Shown piece by piece: positions 15,131 to 23,194 of a stretch of DNA of 46,236 nucleotides (positions are counted from its first letter, which is position 1; each line of letters starts with the position of its first letter). The notes beneath the pieces are model-generated. The model was not told where the DNA came from. It was given only the letters and a program-made list of their open reading frames with translations, and did not search any database. A program made the translations under genes and the position numbers. The stretch comes from a bacterium UBP15_UBA6099. Lineage in GTDB: Bacteria > UBP15 > UBA6099. The DNA is taken from NCBI GenBank assembly GCA_002435745.1, contig DIWT01000028.1, positions 1,081-47,316 of the forward strand, given 5' to 3'.

Positions 15131-16399
15131 TCAAAGCCTTTGAAACAGATAGAGAAAAACATCGGCGCGGGAGGCGCGTTTGATTTCCATGAGGCGGCGT
15201 ATGGTGTCCCTGCGCGGGGAAGCTCCTATGAGAGGAGCCAGATAGACAGTGTTGCGGGCGCGTCTGAGGGCGGGGTCGGAGAGCGCTTCCTTTATATCGT
15301 CGTAGTGACGTTCCGGCAAGGCGTCGCCAACGACGAAGTTTACAGAGACGCGCAGTTTTTTCATTGAAGAGTTGATGGAGGAAGCGCGGGCGAGCGCCTC
15401 GCGGGCGTCCGGCGCGGAGAGAGGCTTTCCGAGCGCCCGCAGCGTTTCTTCGTCCAGCGATTCCAGTCCGACGTTGACGACGGATTCAAAAGGGAGCGCG
15501 TCAAGCGTTTTCAGGTCTGCGGCCTCCGCGCCGAGCAGCGCCCCGGCGGAGCCGAACATGAACAGCCTCGTCCCGTCGTGATAAGAGCGCGTGAAATCGA
15601 AGCGTTCATAAGCCGCGAGCGCGGCCCTCTCTATCGTCCCCGCGCCCGCCGCGAGCGCGTCGTTGCCGGCGACCAGCAGCGCGTTGTGGTTGACAAGGTC
15701 GGCCCCGTAGAAATCCGCCAGAGCGTCTATCTGCGAGAGAACGTTTTCCGGGGAGCGGACGTAGAACCCCGGCTCTCTGAAACCGCAGAAACCGCACTGA
15801 TAAGAACAGCCGTCCGCAACCGCAACCGGAACCACCTCGTAATCGACCTCCATCGCGTCCGGGGGCAGAACGGGCACGGAGCAACCGATGATGTCGCGCA
15901 GCCGGTTCGCGGACGCGGCGAGGGCATCGCGCCCGTTGCGGCCCGCCAGCGACAGAAATTCGACGGCGCGCGGATGAGAGCCGGGAGGCGGAGACGCGGA
16001 GATATCCCGCGCGGCGTCCGCCAGAGCGTCGAAAGCCGCGAGCGACTCCCCGATGAACGGCCTGTCGAAAGGCCGCTCGTTGAAGACTTCGGGGTCGTCG
16101 CGCCCGGTGTACGGCACGTAGTATGCTCCCGTCAGCGCGCGGGCGGACTCGTACCCGAAGACGGCGTAGTACACGAAATCGTTTGCGGCGGTGCGTTTGA
16201 GCCTCTCTCGCGCGTCCGGCCACGCGGGCGGTTTGCCGCCGATCCATTTAAGTTGACCGTTCAGATTGAAGTCGAACTCGAACTCGCGCCACTGGACCCG
16301 CGCGAACATGCCGTAGTCCGCCGGGTAGCTGAGTTTCAGCCAGTCGCGGCGCCCCGCCCCGAAACAAACCTCAATGCCTCCCGCGCGAAACTTCTCCAT
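15131..16399 (-). CDS. Radical SAM protein of unknown specificity
   Basis: The 422-aa protein has a radical SAM cluster motif CSYQCGFCGF (C-x3-C-x2-C) near residue 195, later than usual because of an N-terminal extension of nearly 200 residues. A Gly-rich beta strand (MFGSAGALLG) and VNVGLESLDEETLRALGKPL, typical of the SAM-binding barrel, follow. No second Cys cluster is obvious. It lies downstream of rex on the same strand (72 bp). It does not look like HydE or HydG, so I do not assign it to hydrogenase maturation. Its product is unknown. Confidence 0.75.
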   Translation of the reverse strand: MEKFRAGGIEVCFGAGRRDWLKLSYPADYGMFARVQWREFEFDFNLNGQLKWIGGKPPAWPDARERLKRTAANDFVYYAVFGYESARALTGAYYVPYTGRDDPEVFNERPFDRPFIGESLAAFDALADAARDISASPPPGSHPRAVEFLSLAGRNGRDALAASANRLRDIIGCSVPVLPPDAMEVDYEVVPVAVADGCSYQCGFCGFREPGFYVRSPENVLSQIDALADFYGADLVNHNALLVAGNDALAAGAGTIERAALAAYERFDFTRSYHDGTRLFMFGSAGALLGAEAADLKTLDALPFESVVNVGLESLDEETLRALGKPLSAPDAREALARASSINSSMKKLRVSVNFVVGDALPERHYDDIKEALSDPALRRARNTVYLAPLIGASPRRDTIRRLMEIKRASRADVFLYLFQRL

Positions 16400-16471
16400 G
16401 CGGAATATTATCCCGCATTTTTCACTGCGCAGAGCCGGGAGATGCGAAAAAAAGCGGCGCGGGGGCGCGCG

Positions 16472-17134
16472 TCAGGAGTATATTTTCCAGAGCTTGTCCT
16501 GAGAGTAGCTCATGTAGTAGGCGAGGGCTTCGAGTTTGGTGGTGAGGTCGACGGACAGACAGCGGACGTTTTCGTCCAACTGCACGGCGACCGGCGCGAA
16601 GTTGAGTATTGCCGTCACTCCGCTCTCGACCAGTTTGTCCGCCACAGCCTGCGCCGCGGCGGCGGGGACGGCGATTATCGCCATCTCTATCTTATTCTGT
16701 TTTACGAAGTCATCTATATTGTCGTACGGCAAAATCGGCGTTCCGTTGATCTCCTTGCCGATTTTCTTCTCGTCGTTGTCGAATATGGCGGCGATGTTGA
16801 AACCGCGTTTCTCGAAGCTGTCGTAGTTCGCCATAGCCGCGCCGATGTGCCCGGCCCCCACTATCACCACCGCCCACTCCCTGTCCAGTCCGAGTATGTA
16901 CTTCAGTTCCTTGAGCAGGTACTTCACGTCGTATCCCATGCCGCGTTTGCCGAAGTCGCCGAAATACGACAGGTCTTTCCGAATCTGAGACGATTTGATG
17001 TTGAGCTTGCCGCCGAGGGCCTCGGACGACACCGTGTCTATACCGCGCTTAGAGAGGTCTTCCAGCGCGCGGAAATAATAAGACAGCCGCTCTATGGTTG
17101 TTTTTGGAAATTTATATTTTTTTCTTCTCGCCAT
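16472..17134 (-). CDS. rex: Redox-sensing transcriptional repressor Rex
   Basis: I start at the ATG giving MARRKKYKFPK, which has AGAAGG 8 bp upstream; an ATG seven codons earlier lacks a ribosome site. The 220-aa product has the N-terminal winged helix (IERLSYYFRALEDL; SSQIRKDLSYFGDFGKRG) and the NAD(H)-binding Rossmann motif VVIVGAGHIGAAMANY, exactly as in Rex. Rex represses fermentative and hydrogenase-type genes when NADH is low and releases DNA when NADH is high. A Rex-like palindrome lies just upstream, indicating autoregulation. The hydrogenase island promoter does not carry such a site. Confidence 0.95.
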   Translation of the reverse strand: MARRKKYKFPKTTIERLSYYFRALEDLSKRGIDTVSSEALGGKLNIKSSQIRKDLSYFGDFGKRGMGYDVKYLLKELKYILGLDREWAVVIVGAGHIGAAMANYDSFEKRGFNIAAIFDNDEKKIGKEINGTPILPYDNIDDFVKQNKIEMAIIAVPAAAAQAVADKLVESGVTAILNFAPVAVQLDENVRCLSVDLTTKLEALAYYMSYSQDKLWKIYS

Positions 17135-17154
17135 CGTTTTTACCTTCTCACCCA

Positions 17155-17170
17155 TGTGAAAATTTTAACA
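17155..17170. promoter_or_regulatory. Rex-like operator upstream of rex
   Basis: TGTGAAAATTTTAACA is a near-perfect palindrome with one mismatched pair. Its halves match the TGTTAA...TTAACA and TGTGAA...TTCACA forms known for Rex sites. It lies about 20 bp upstream of the chosen rex start, which fits negative autoregulation. Confidence 0.6.
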
Positions 17171-17328
17171 TACGCCGTTAAAATTTTTTTAGTATTCTAA
17201 TATTTAATTGCCTACGGCTCGCCGGACAAGTATGCAATTTCTGATTTCCAATACCTGAATGGTACTCAGAAAAGCGGCGCAAGTCAATCAAAAAAAAGCG
17301 CGGCGGCCCGCGCGTGAAGTTGCGGTTT

Positions 17329-17586
17329 CTAAACCTTGCCGTCTGTTTCGCGGGGCGCGGCGGCATCCGGTTTAGAGGCTTCGCCGGCGGGCTTGGAGCC
17401 GCTTTCTTTTATCGATTCCACCACGTCTGTGGTAACGGATTTTTTTACTTGGTCAATTTCATTTCTCACTTTGAAGTACGAGCCGCCGATGGAGCGGGCC
17501 AGAGATCCGATCCGCGCGGGGCCGAATATCAATATCGCCACAATCGCGATTATGGCTATTTCGAGAGGTCCTAGTCTGCCGAACAT
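17329..17586 (-). CDS. tatA: Twin-arginine translocase subunit TatA/TatE
   Basis: The 85-aa protein has a short N-terminal transmembrane helix (LEIAIIAIVAILIFGP), the characteristic FGP hinge, an amphipathic helix (IGSLARSIGGSYFKVRNEID) and a polar Ala/Lys/Glu-rich tail, as in TatA. TatA forms the pore that exports folded, cofactor-containing proteins. At least two Tat substrates are encoded in the window (hydrogenase small subunit and a metallophosphoesterase). It follows selB by 61 bp on the same strand. No tatC or tatB is seen here. The region between its stop and rex (17171-17328) has no gene. Confidence 0.9.
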   Translation of the reverse strand: MFGRLGPLEIAIIAIVAILIFGPARIGSLARSIGGSYFKVRNEIDQVKKSVTTDVVESIKESGSKPAGEASKPDAAAPRETDGKV

Positions 17587-17647
17587 TTGGTCCGCCTTTC
17601 GCGCTTCTGCGTCGCGCCGGGTTTATGCCGGGGTTTTGATGCCCGGA

Positions 17648-19564
17648 CTATTTGAACGGATACGCTATTCTTTCGTCGCCCTGCCTGAACGTCACCTTTT
17701 CCCTGTCGAAATACTCCATAAGAGGCACGGAGAACTTGCGGGAAGTCCCCAGAATGTCGCGCGCTTCGGCGACGGTTATCTTCCCATTTTTTTCGAGATG
17801 CCCGATGATCGCGGCGCGGGCTTTTTCAACGGCTTCCGCGTGAAGGAACGCGCGCGGGCCGAGCTTCACCAGCGTCCCGGCTTCGACGAGAGTGTTGTAC
17901 ACCTCGCCGATGTCCAGCGCGGCGGATTTGATCGCGGCGGCGACCTCGTCGGCGTCCGGCGCGTTGAATTGTTTTTCGGTGTAAATGGCGGAAATCTCCT
18001 CGCGCAGCCGCGCCTCTTCCGCCAGAGCCGCCTCGCTGCCTTCGGCGTGCCTTACTCCCCGCCCGGAGACCGATGCGCGCGCGCGCCCTTCCTTCTCCAG
18101 AGCCTCCAGCGCGAACTCGTAAACCTTGTTGTCGGTTTTTCCGAAGTATTTCGTTTTTAGTTCCCTTCGCGACACCCACGGCTTTTTCGGAAACAGCGCG
18201 AAGAACTCCTTCATCCTCGATATGACTTCGCTCTTAAAGCGTTCGAGCGCGGGCGCGGAGACCAGCCTGCCGCGCTCAGGGGCCTCGACTAGCCTGCCTG
18301 CGGAGACAAGCGACCGGGCCAGTTCGGAAACTGTTTCCGGATCCATGTTGATTTTCACCGAGATGTCCTTGACCGCCGGAGCGGCGAGGCCGAAGTCGCT
18401 GACGGCCTGCTCGACGGAGTCCTCCGAGCTGCCGCTTAGTTTCTTCCGCAGGTCCGCGCATATCTCTTCTTTGGGTCTGCGTTTCAGGTTGGGCGCGGCG
18501 TCCAGAACGACGCCGCCGCCGGCTGTCTCCTGCGCTGAGAAAGTCCTGATGATGAAAGCGTCCTTGTGAGCGCACACCGCCGGGGAGTCCAGCCTTATTC
18601 TGGCCAGCGCCTCGCCGCCGGACTCGACTTTCTCGCAGTCGAGAAGAGACAGGCGTCCGAAAAGCTCCTGAGCGCCGATGTGAACTCTGACGCGCGACCT
18701 GTTTTTCAATGGACGGGAGAGCCTCGGCACGGCGCGCACCGCCGCGTCTATGGTTAGCGCCGCCGTCGCCGCGCCCGGCTGCGCCAGAACGTCCCCGCGC
18801 GATATATCGCCGACGTCTACCCCGACGATATTGACGGCGACCCGCCTTCCGGCTCCCGCCTCTGCCGACTTTTTTCCGTGCGACTGTATCTGACGGATTC
18901 GCGCCGGGCGGCCCTGCGGCAGCAACTCAAGCTCCTGATCCAGCCGGATGGTTCCAGAGATCAGCGTGCCCGTCACCACCGCGCCCGCGCCCTTCATCGT
19001 GAACGCCCTGTCCACCGGCAGCCGGGCCAGACCCCACTCGTTGCGCGGGACCGCCGCCGCCGCCGCTTTGCGGATTGTCTCAGCCAGCGCCTCGATTCCG
19101 CGACCGTCCGCAGAAGACACCGGGCAAACCGGCGCGCCTTCCATGAACGTCCCCTTCATCGCCTCGCTCACTTCCTCGGCCATCATTTCCACCCAGTCCG
19201 GCTCGACTAGGTCAATCTTTGTGAGCGCGATGACGCCCCTCTGGATTCCGAGCAGGTTGCAGATGTCCAGATGTTCGAGCGTCTGAGGCATCACACCGTC
19301 GTCGGCCGCCACCACCATCAGCACGAAGTCTATGCCGGAGACGCCCGCGAGCATGTTCTTGATGAAGCGCTCGTGTCCGGGCACGTCCACCACGCCGATC
19401 ATCAAGCCGTCCGCGCATTCCATCCGCGCAAACCCGATGTCGATTGTGATCTCCCGCTCCTTCTCTTCCGCCAGCCTGTCGCAGTCGATCCCGGTGAGCG
19501 CCTTTATCAGAGACGTCTTGCCATGATCGACATGTCCGGCTGTTCCCATCACCACATGTTTCAT
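17648..19564 (-). CDS. selB: Selenocysteine-specific elongation factor SelB
   Basis: The 638-aa protein begins with the SelB-type GTPase domain: GTAGHVDHGKTSLIKALTG, EEKEREITIDIGF, DVPGHERFIKNM and ALTKIDLVEPD. EF-Tu-like beta-barrel domains follow (TMKGAGAVVTGTLISG), and winged-helix repeats occupy the C-terminal third, where the SECIS hairpin is bound. It delivers Sec-tRNA to in-frame UGA codons. Its length is normal for bacterial SelB. It opens a minus-strand run with tatA and rex. It implies that the genome encodes selenoproteins and selA, selC and selD elsewhere; none is visible in this window. Confidence 0.95.
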   Translation of the reverse strand: MKHVVMGTAGHVDHGKTSLIKALTGIDCDRLAEEKEREITIDIGFARMECADGLMIGVVDVPGHERFIKNMLAGVSGIDFVLMVVAADDGVMPQTLEHLDICNLLGIQRGVIALTKIDLVEPDWVEMMAEEVSEAMKGTFMEGAPVCPVSSADGRGIEALAETIRKAAAAAVPRNEWGLARLPVDRAFTMKGAGAVVTGTLISGTIRLDQELELLPQGRPARIRQIQSHGKKSAEAGAGRRVAVNIVGVDVGDISRGDVLAQPGAATAALTIDAAVRAVPRLSRPLKNRSRVRVHIGAQELFGRLSLLDCEKVESGGEALARIRLDSPAVCAHKDAFIIRTFSAQETAGGGVVLDAAPNLKRRPKEEICADLRKKLSGSSEDSVEQAVSDFGLAAPAVKDISVKINMDPETVSELARSLVSAGRLVEAPERGRLVSAPALERFKSEVISRMKEFFALFPKKPWVSRRELKTKYFGKTDNKVYEFALEALEKEGRARASVSGRGVRHAEGSEAALAEEARLREEISAIYTEKQFNAPDADEVAAAIKSAALDIGEVYNTLVEAGTLVKLGPRAFLHAEAVEKARAAIIGHLEKNGKITVAEARDILGTSRKFSVPLMEYFDREKVTFRQGDERIAYPFK

Positions 19565-19773
19565 TTTCGCAGTCGTCCGTCCCCGCGCGACGCGCGCATG
19601 ATTCGCCCCGGATTCGCAGATGCCGACTTCACAACCGGGTTCATACTAGATGATTATACACGAGCGCGCAAAAATCAACGCCCCGCCTTCCGCCGCGCGA
19701 GAAAAACACATGCTGAAGCGATACAACTTCATATAAAAAACAATCAATTATTTTGATAATATCCGCATTGCAT

Positions 19774-20733
19774 CTACGACATGTTTGATTCGGCTTCAGC
19801 AAGAAATACTATTGTGGACGCTGTCATATGTAAAATATAAGCAACTATATGCCTTGGAACAACTTTAATCTCTTCTCCTTGTCCATGCGCTGCAAGCTTG
19901 TTTCGACCAGTAGGAATGCCGCTCTCAAGCATGCTCCTTAACGCTGAATAGTGGCTTTGCCAGAATTCTGGAACTAAACAGTTCTGAAAACAAATATCAA
20001 CCAATTGTTTAGCGGTATCTTTATCGCTATAAGGCCATTTTCTTTTTGCGCAAATTGATTTCATCAAGCTTTCAAATGATTTTAAACACTCTTCGAGGGA
20101 CTCTTTGAAAGCTCCATTTCTATAATGCTCGTGCGCTTTTAAAAATTCCTCTTGCGCTCCGGCATATTGTTTCTGATGGAGCAATATCAGCGCGTGCTTA
20201 ACAACTTCTGTGTGGATGAATTCTGAATCAATGCGTATTATTTTGCCGTCAGCATATTGGTAGCCGACTCCATTTTCCAAGAATCTTTCATTGAGTTCTT
20301 TAATTGCTTTTTCGGCTATGACTGATGCATTATCACCGCGATCCAAGTAATCATAACGCCCACAGATGCGATCAACATACAGGAATGCTATCTCAATAGC
20401 GTCAATGACTTTTTCAACATCTTGTTGATCAGTTAAAAAGCTGAATAATTCCTTGTCAAAACCATATTTGCTGCCTTTGTCAGAACTTAAATAGAATACT
20501 CCATACTCTCGACATAGCAATTTGACTATTGATTCGTAAGTATCCCTAACAGTCTTGTAAGTATGTGAATACATATCAATTCGCCGGTATTCTTCATCGT
20601 TGCCAATTGCATCTCTCAGTATATGAACAATCTGTACCCTGAGACTATTGGGAATGTCATCATAAATGAACACATCAGGCACATCGCCTCTCAGTTTTTT
20701 CTGTCGTTTCGAGTATATATCGAATATCGGCAT
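19774..20733 (-). CDS. AbiJ-NTD4/HEPN-like protein, probable defence effector
   Basis: The 319-aa product starts MPIFDIYSKRQKKLRGDVPD followed by IPNSLRVQIVHILRDAIG. I recall this as the N-terminus of the STM4504/CBY_0614 family, which has an AbiJ N-terminal domain 4. The C-terminal half is helical and contains RNKLAAH (R277 to H283), matching the R-x(4-6)-H motif of HEPN ribonucleases. The gene is markedly AT-rich compared with its surroundings. It has a strong AAGGAG site and starts only 21 bp after the antitoxin-like gene, in the same direction. It is probably an RNA-targeting abortive infection effector, but the family assignment is from memory of the motif. Confidence 0.6.
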   Translation of the reverse strand: MPIFDIYSKRQKKLRGDVPDVFIYDDIPNSLRVQIVHILRDAIGNDEEYRRIDMYSHTYKTVRDTYESIVKLLCREYGVFYLSSDKGSKYGFDKELFSFLTDQQDVEKVIDAIEIAFLYVDRICGRYDYLDRGDNASVIAEKAIKELNERFLENGVGYQYADGKIIRIDSEFIHTEVVKHALILLHQKQYAGAQEEFLKAHEHYRNGAFKESLEECLKSFESLMKSICAKRKWPYSDKDTAKQLVDICFQNCLVPEFWQSHYSALRSMLESGIPTGRNKLAAHGQGEEIKVVPRHIVAYILHMTASTIVFLAEAESNMS

Positions 20734-20754
20734 ACAATTTCTCCTTGACTAGTC

Positions 20755-21030
20755 TCAAGCGATTTTTATGTCGAGTTTTTTACCGAGCGCGTCGGCGACT
20801 TTTTTCAGCGTCGATAGCTTTATGTCTTCAGCGTGGTTCTCCATGCGCGATATTGCGGTCTTCTGCGTTTTTACTCTAAAAGCAAGCTCTTCCTGCGTCA
20901 AACCTGCCGCCTCCCGCGCTTGCCTAAGCATGACGCCTATCTTGAGATGCTCATATCCCTCGTCGTATCCTTCCTCAAATCTTTCGTCTCTCTTTTTTCG
21001 GTCGCGCACATATTTCTCAAGGTCGCTCAT
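20755..21030 (-). CDS. XRE-family HTH antitoxin (HigA-like)
   Basis: The 91-aa protein has a charged N-terminal part (KYVRDRKKRDERFEEGYDEG) and a C-terminal Cro/C1-type helix-turn-helix (MLRQAREAAGLTQEELAFRV, then TQKTAISRMEN). Its 5' end overlaps the toxin gene by 14 bp, the usual HigB-HigA order. It likely neutralises the toxin and represses the operon through the palindrome upstream. The HEPN-like gene follows after 21 bp, so one transcript probably carries all three genes. Confidence 0.85.
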   Translation of the reverse strand: MSDLEKYVRDRKKRDERFEEGYDEGYEHLKIGVMLRQAREAAGLTQEELAFRVKTQKTAISRMENHAEDIKLSTLKKVADALGKKLDIKIA

Positions 21031-21382
21031 CTCTTTTTCTCCTTGTCAGATAATCTTTTCGCATGGCTTCCGCTCTTCTGATTTCCGCCGCCGGAGTTTT
21101 TCTGCTTTTCTTTGTAATCCCATGCGTCAATATGATCACGCTGTTGCCTGAAAAAAAACAGAATATTCGATAGGCGTTAGAGCCTGATTTGACTCTGCAT
21201 TCCCATATTTCATCTGAGCCTTCGAGCTTCTTCAAATACGTTTCCGGCACAGCGGCCAGTTCTTCGACAAGCTTCAAAACCCAAGTGACTTTTTGGGCTT
21301 GTTTGGACGGAAGCGTGTCGAGAAAATCAATTGTCGGACACTTTCCGTCGGCGGCGCGATAGAAAAGAATCTTCCTTTTCAT
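21017..21382 (-). CDS. RelE/HigB-type toxin (phage Gp49-like family)
   Basis: I start at the ATG giving MKRKILFYRAADGKCP; a GTG two codons upstream is possible. The 121-aa protein shows the family pattern PTIDFLDTLPSKQAQKV, then KKLEGSDEIWECRVKSGSNA and YRIFCFFSGNSVIILTHGITKK. This is typical of RelE-fold mRNA interferases of the HigB/Gp49 group. It is the first gene of the minus-strand operon and is overlapped by the antitoxin gene. The toxin cleaves mRNA in known relatives; activity here is inferred. Confidence 0.85.
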   Translation of the reverse strand: MKRKILFYRAADGKCPTIDFLDTLPSKQAQKVTWVLKLVEELAAVPETYLKKLEGSDEIWECRVKSGSNAYRIFCFFSGNSVIILTHGITKKSRKTPAAEIRRAEAMRKDYLTRRKRDERP

Positions 21383-21390
21383 ACCCACAT

Positions 21391-21408
21391 GTTAACACGC
21401 GCGTTAAC
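21391..21408. promoter_or_regulatory. Putative operator of the toxin-antitoxin operon
   Basis: Two GTTAAC palindromes separated by ACGCGC lie 8 bp upstream of the toxin start. The outer pattern is symmetric. Such a site is expected for autoregulation by an XRE-type antitoxin. A third related half, GTCAAC, follows at 21413. Confidence 0.4.
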
Positions 21409-21722
21409 AAGCGTCAACTATCAGTGTTTGAAATAGCCGCATCGGCGGGAGGAGGCAAGGAACGCCATGGTCGATAATTGAGATGGTATTTGGCGATAGT
21501 AAAACAATGGAGCGGGGCTGCGCGCGCGGGCAAGAAAAAATGCGGCGCGGCGACAACGATATCGTCAGACTCGGATATAGAAAAGGCAAATAGCGGCAAA
21601 AAACCCCCTCTTTTTTCATTTACGGCAAGCTGGCGAAGCAATCCCGCAAAACGGCGCGTTGCCGCGCGCCACCTCCCTTGAATATAGATTATAACAATAG
21701 TTAATATGCTTTTAACAAATGG

Positions 21723-21749
21723 TTGACAGCGATTTGGAAATATTATAAA
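21723..21749 (+). promoter_or_regulatory. Candidate promoter of the selenium module
   Basis: TTGACA (21723-21728) and TATAAA (21744-21749) are 15 bp apart, a little short, about 95 bp before the yedE start. The remaining 21409-21842 intergenic stretch shows no gene that I can support; it contains only low-complexity and GC-rich shadows. Confidence 0.4.
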
Positions 21750-21842
21750 TCTATCATGATTATAGCAATTATGTATTGTGCGCGGATAAAAGCCGCGAGG
21801 GAAAAGCGGCACAAAATAAAGAGGATGAAAGGAGGCGGAAAG

Positions 21843-22961
21843 ATGAAAGCGGGATTTTTTGCGACACGCTGGGGAATAGTGGCGGTCGGGCTTTTCATCG
21901 GCGTGGCCGCCGCGCTGCTGCAGTATTGGGGAAACCCCCCGAACATGGGAGTGTGCGTGGCGTGCATGGAGCGCGACATCGCGGGCGCGCTCGGTCTTCA
22001 CCGCGCGGCGGTGGTTCAGTATCTGAGGCCGGAGATCATGGGATTCGTTATCGGAGCATTGATCGCTGCGCTCATATTTAAGGAATACCGCGCGCGGTCG
22101 GGGTCGGCCCCGATAGTCAGGTTCTGTCTGGGGATGTTCGCCATGATAGGCGCTCTGGTGTTTCTGGGATGTCCGTGGAGAGCTTTGCTGAGGCTGGCCG
22201 GAGGCGACTGGAACTCTTTGGTGGGGCTTGCGGGCCTGATCGTCGGGATCGGCGTCGGCGTGCTGTTCCTCAAGGGCGGCTATAACCTCGGAAGAACATA
22301 TAAGGCGAAGCCGTTCGCGGGCCTGATAATGCCGTTGATGATGGCGGCTCTGTTTGCGATGTTGATGGCCAAGCCGCTGTTCGGAAGGGCCAAGCAGGTT
22401 GTGGACGGCGTGGAGACGATAATCATCACCGGGCCGGTGTTTTTCAGCGCGGAAGGCCCCGGCGCGATGGCGGCTCCGGTGGCGATTTCGCTGTTGGTCG
22501 CTATTGCCATCGGGTTTCTGGCGCAGCGCTCGCGCTTCTGCACTATGGGCGCGGTCCGAGACGTCATCCTCACGCGGGACTTCCATCTCGTTTCCGGGAT
22601 AGTCGCGCTGGTTGTCGCGGCGTTCGCCGTGAACCTTGTAGTGAAACAGTTTCATCCCGGCTGGGAAGGCCAGCCGATAGCCCACGCGAACCATCTATGG
22701 AATTTCATGGGGATGGCTCTTTCGGGACTGGCGTTTTCGCTCGCGGGCGGATGTCCGGGCAGGCAGTTGATTCTATCCGGCGAGGGAGACGGGGACGCGG
22801 CGGTGTTCGTTCTCGGAATGATAGTCGGCGCGGGGTTCGCGCATAACTTCACGATGGCAAGCTCGCCCGCCGGGCCGGCTTTGTTCGGGCCTGCCGCGGT
22901 GGTCATCGGCATCGTGTTCTGCCTGATTGTCGGATTCTCGATGCGGGAAAAATTTGCCTGA
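21843..22961 (+). CDS. yedE: YedE-family putative selenium transporter
   Basis: The ATG at 21843 has AAAGGAGG 6 bp upstream; longer readings of the frame are unsupported. The 372-aa product is an integral membrane protein with about nine or ten hydrophobic segments of the YeeE/YedE type. Diagnostic stretches are VCVACMERDIAGALGLHRAA, FLGCPWRALLRLAGGDWN, AQRSRFCTMGAVRD and GGCPGRQLILSGEGDGDA. Conserved Cys in these loops probably carry the chalcogen. In selenium-using bacteria this gene sits next to a TusA-like gene and selenium genes, as here. Transport of a selenium species is a family prediction. Confidence 0.88.
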   Translation: MKAGFFATRWGIVAVGLFIGVAAALLQYWGNPPNMGVCVACMERDIAGALGLHRAAVVQYLRPEIMGFVIGALIAALIFKEYRARSGSAPIVRFCLGMFAMIGALVFLGCPWRALLRLAGGDWNSLVGLAGLIVGIGVGVLFLKGGYNLGRTYKAKPFAGLIMPLMMAALFAMLMAKPLFGRAKQVVDGVETIIITGPVFFSAEGPGAMAAPVAISLLVAIAIGFLAQRSRFCTMGAVRDVILTRDFHLVSGIVALVVAAFAVNLVVKQFHPGWEGQPIAHANHLWNFMGMALSGLAFSLAGGCPGRQLILSGEGDGDAAVFVLGMIVGAGFAHNFTMASSPAGPALFGPAAVVIGIVFCLIVGFSMREKFA

Positions 22962-22981
22962 TTTGAAAGGGGGCTGACGAA

Positions 22982-23194
22982 ATGAAACAGATAGACGCGA
23001 GAGGTTTGTCCTGTCCGCAGCCTGTCATTATGGCCCGCAAGGGCATGGCGGAGATGAGCGGCGGCAAACTGGAAGTGCTTGTGGACTCCGTCACTTCGAG
23101 GGATAATGTGATGCGGGCGGCCCGGCTTGAGGGCTGCGAGACGGAGGTCTCAGTTAGTGGCGATGAGTTCAGTGTCATCATCAGCAAGAAATAA
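22982..23194 (+). CDS. TusA/YedF-like sulfur (selenium) carrier protein
   Basis: The 70-aa protein is a single TusA-fold domain: MKQIDARGLSCPQPVIMARK carries the CPxP motif with the active Cys (residue 11). It corresponds to the N-terminal domain of YedF; the second, DsrE-like YedF domain is missing. It lies 20 bp after yedE, and its end overlaps the start of the desulfurase gene by 32 bp. It likely carries persulfide- or selenide-level chalcogen between the transporter and the desulfurase. The GGGGG-type ribosome site is clear. Confidence 0.88.
   Translation: MKQIDARGLSCPQPVIMARKGMAEMSGGKLEVLVDSVTSRDNVMRAARLEGCETEVSVSGDEFSVIISKK

Noticed and set aside
15131..16399. Radical SAM protein as a hydrogenase maturase (HydE/HydG)
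   Set aside because: The Cys motif lies after a long N-terminal extension and the rest of the sequence does not resemble either maturase.
15578..17200. A 540-codon plus-strand open frame
   Set aside because: It is antisense to the radical SAM gene and rex, has biased composition of a shadow frame and no family motif.
21414..22694. A 426-codon minus-strand open frame
   Set aside because: Antisense to yedE and into intergenic DNA, with arginine/histidine-rich shadow composition.
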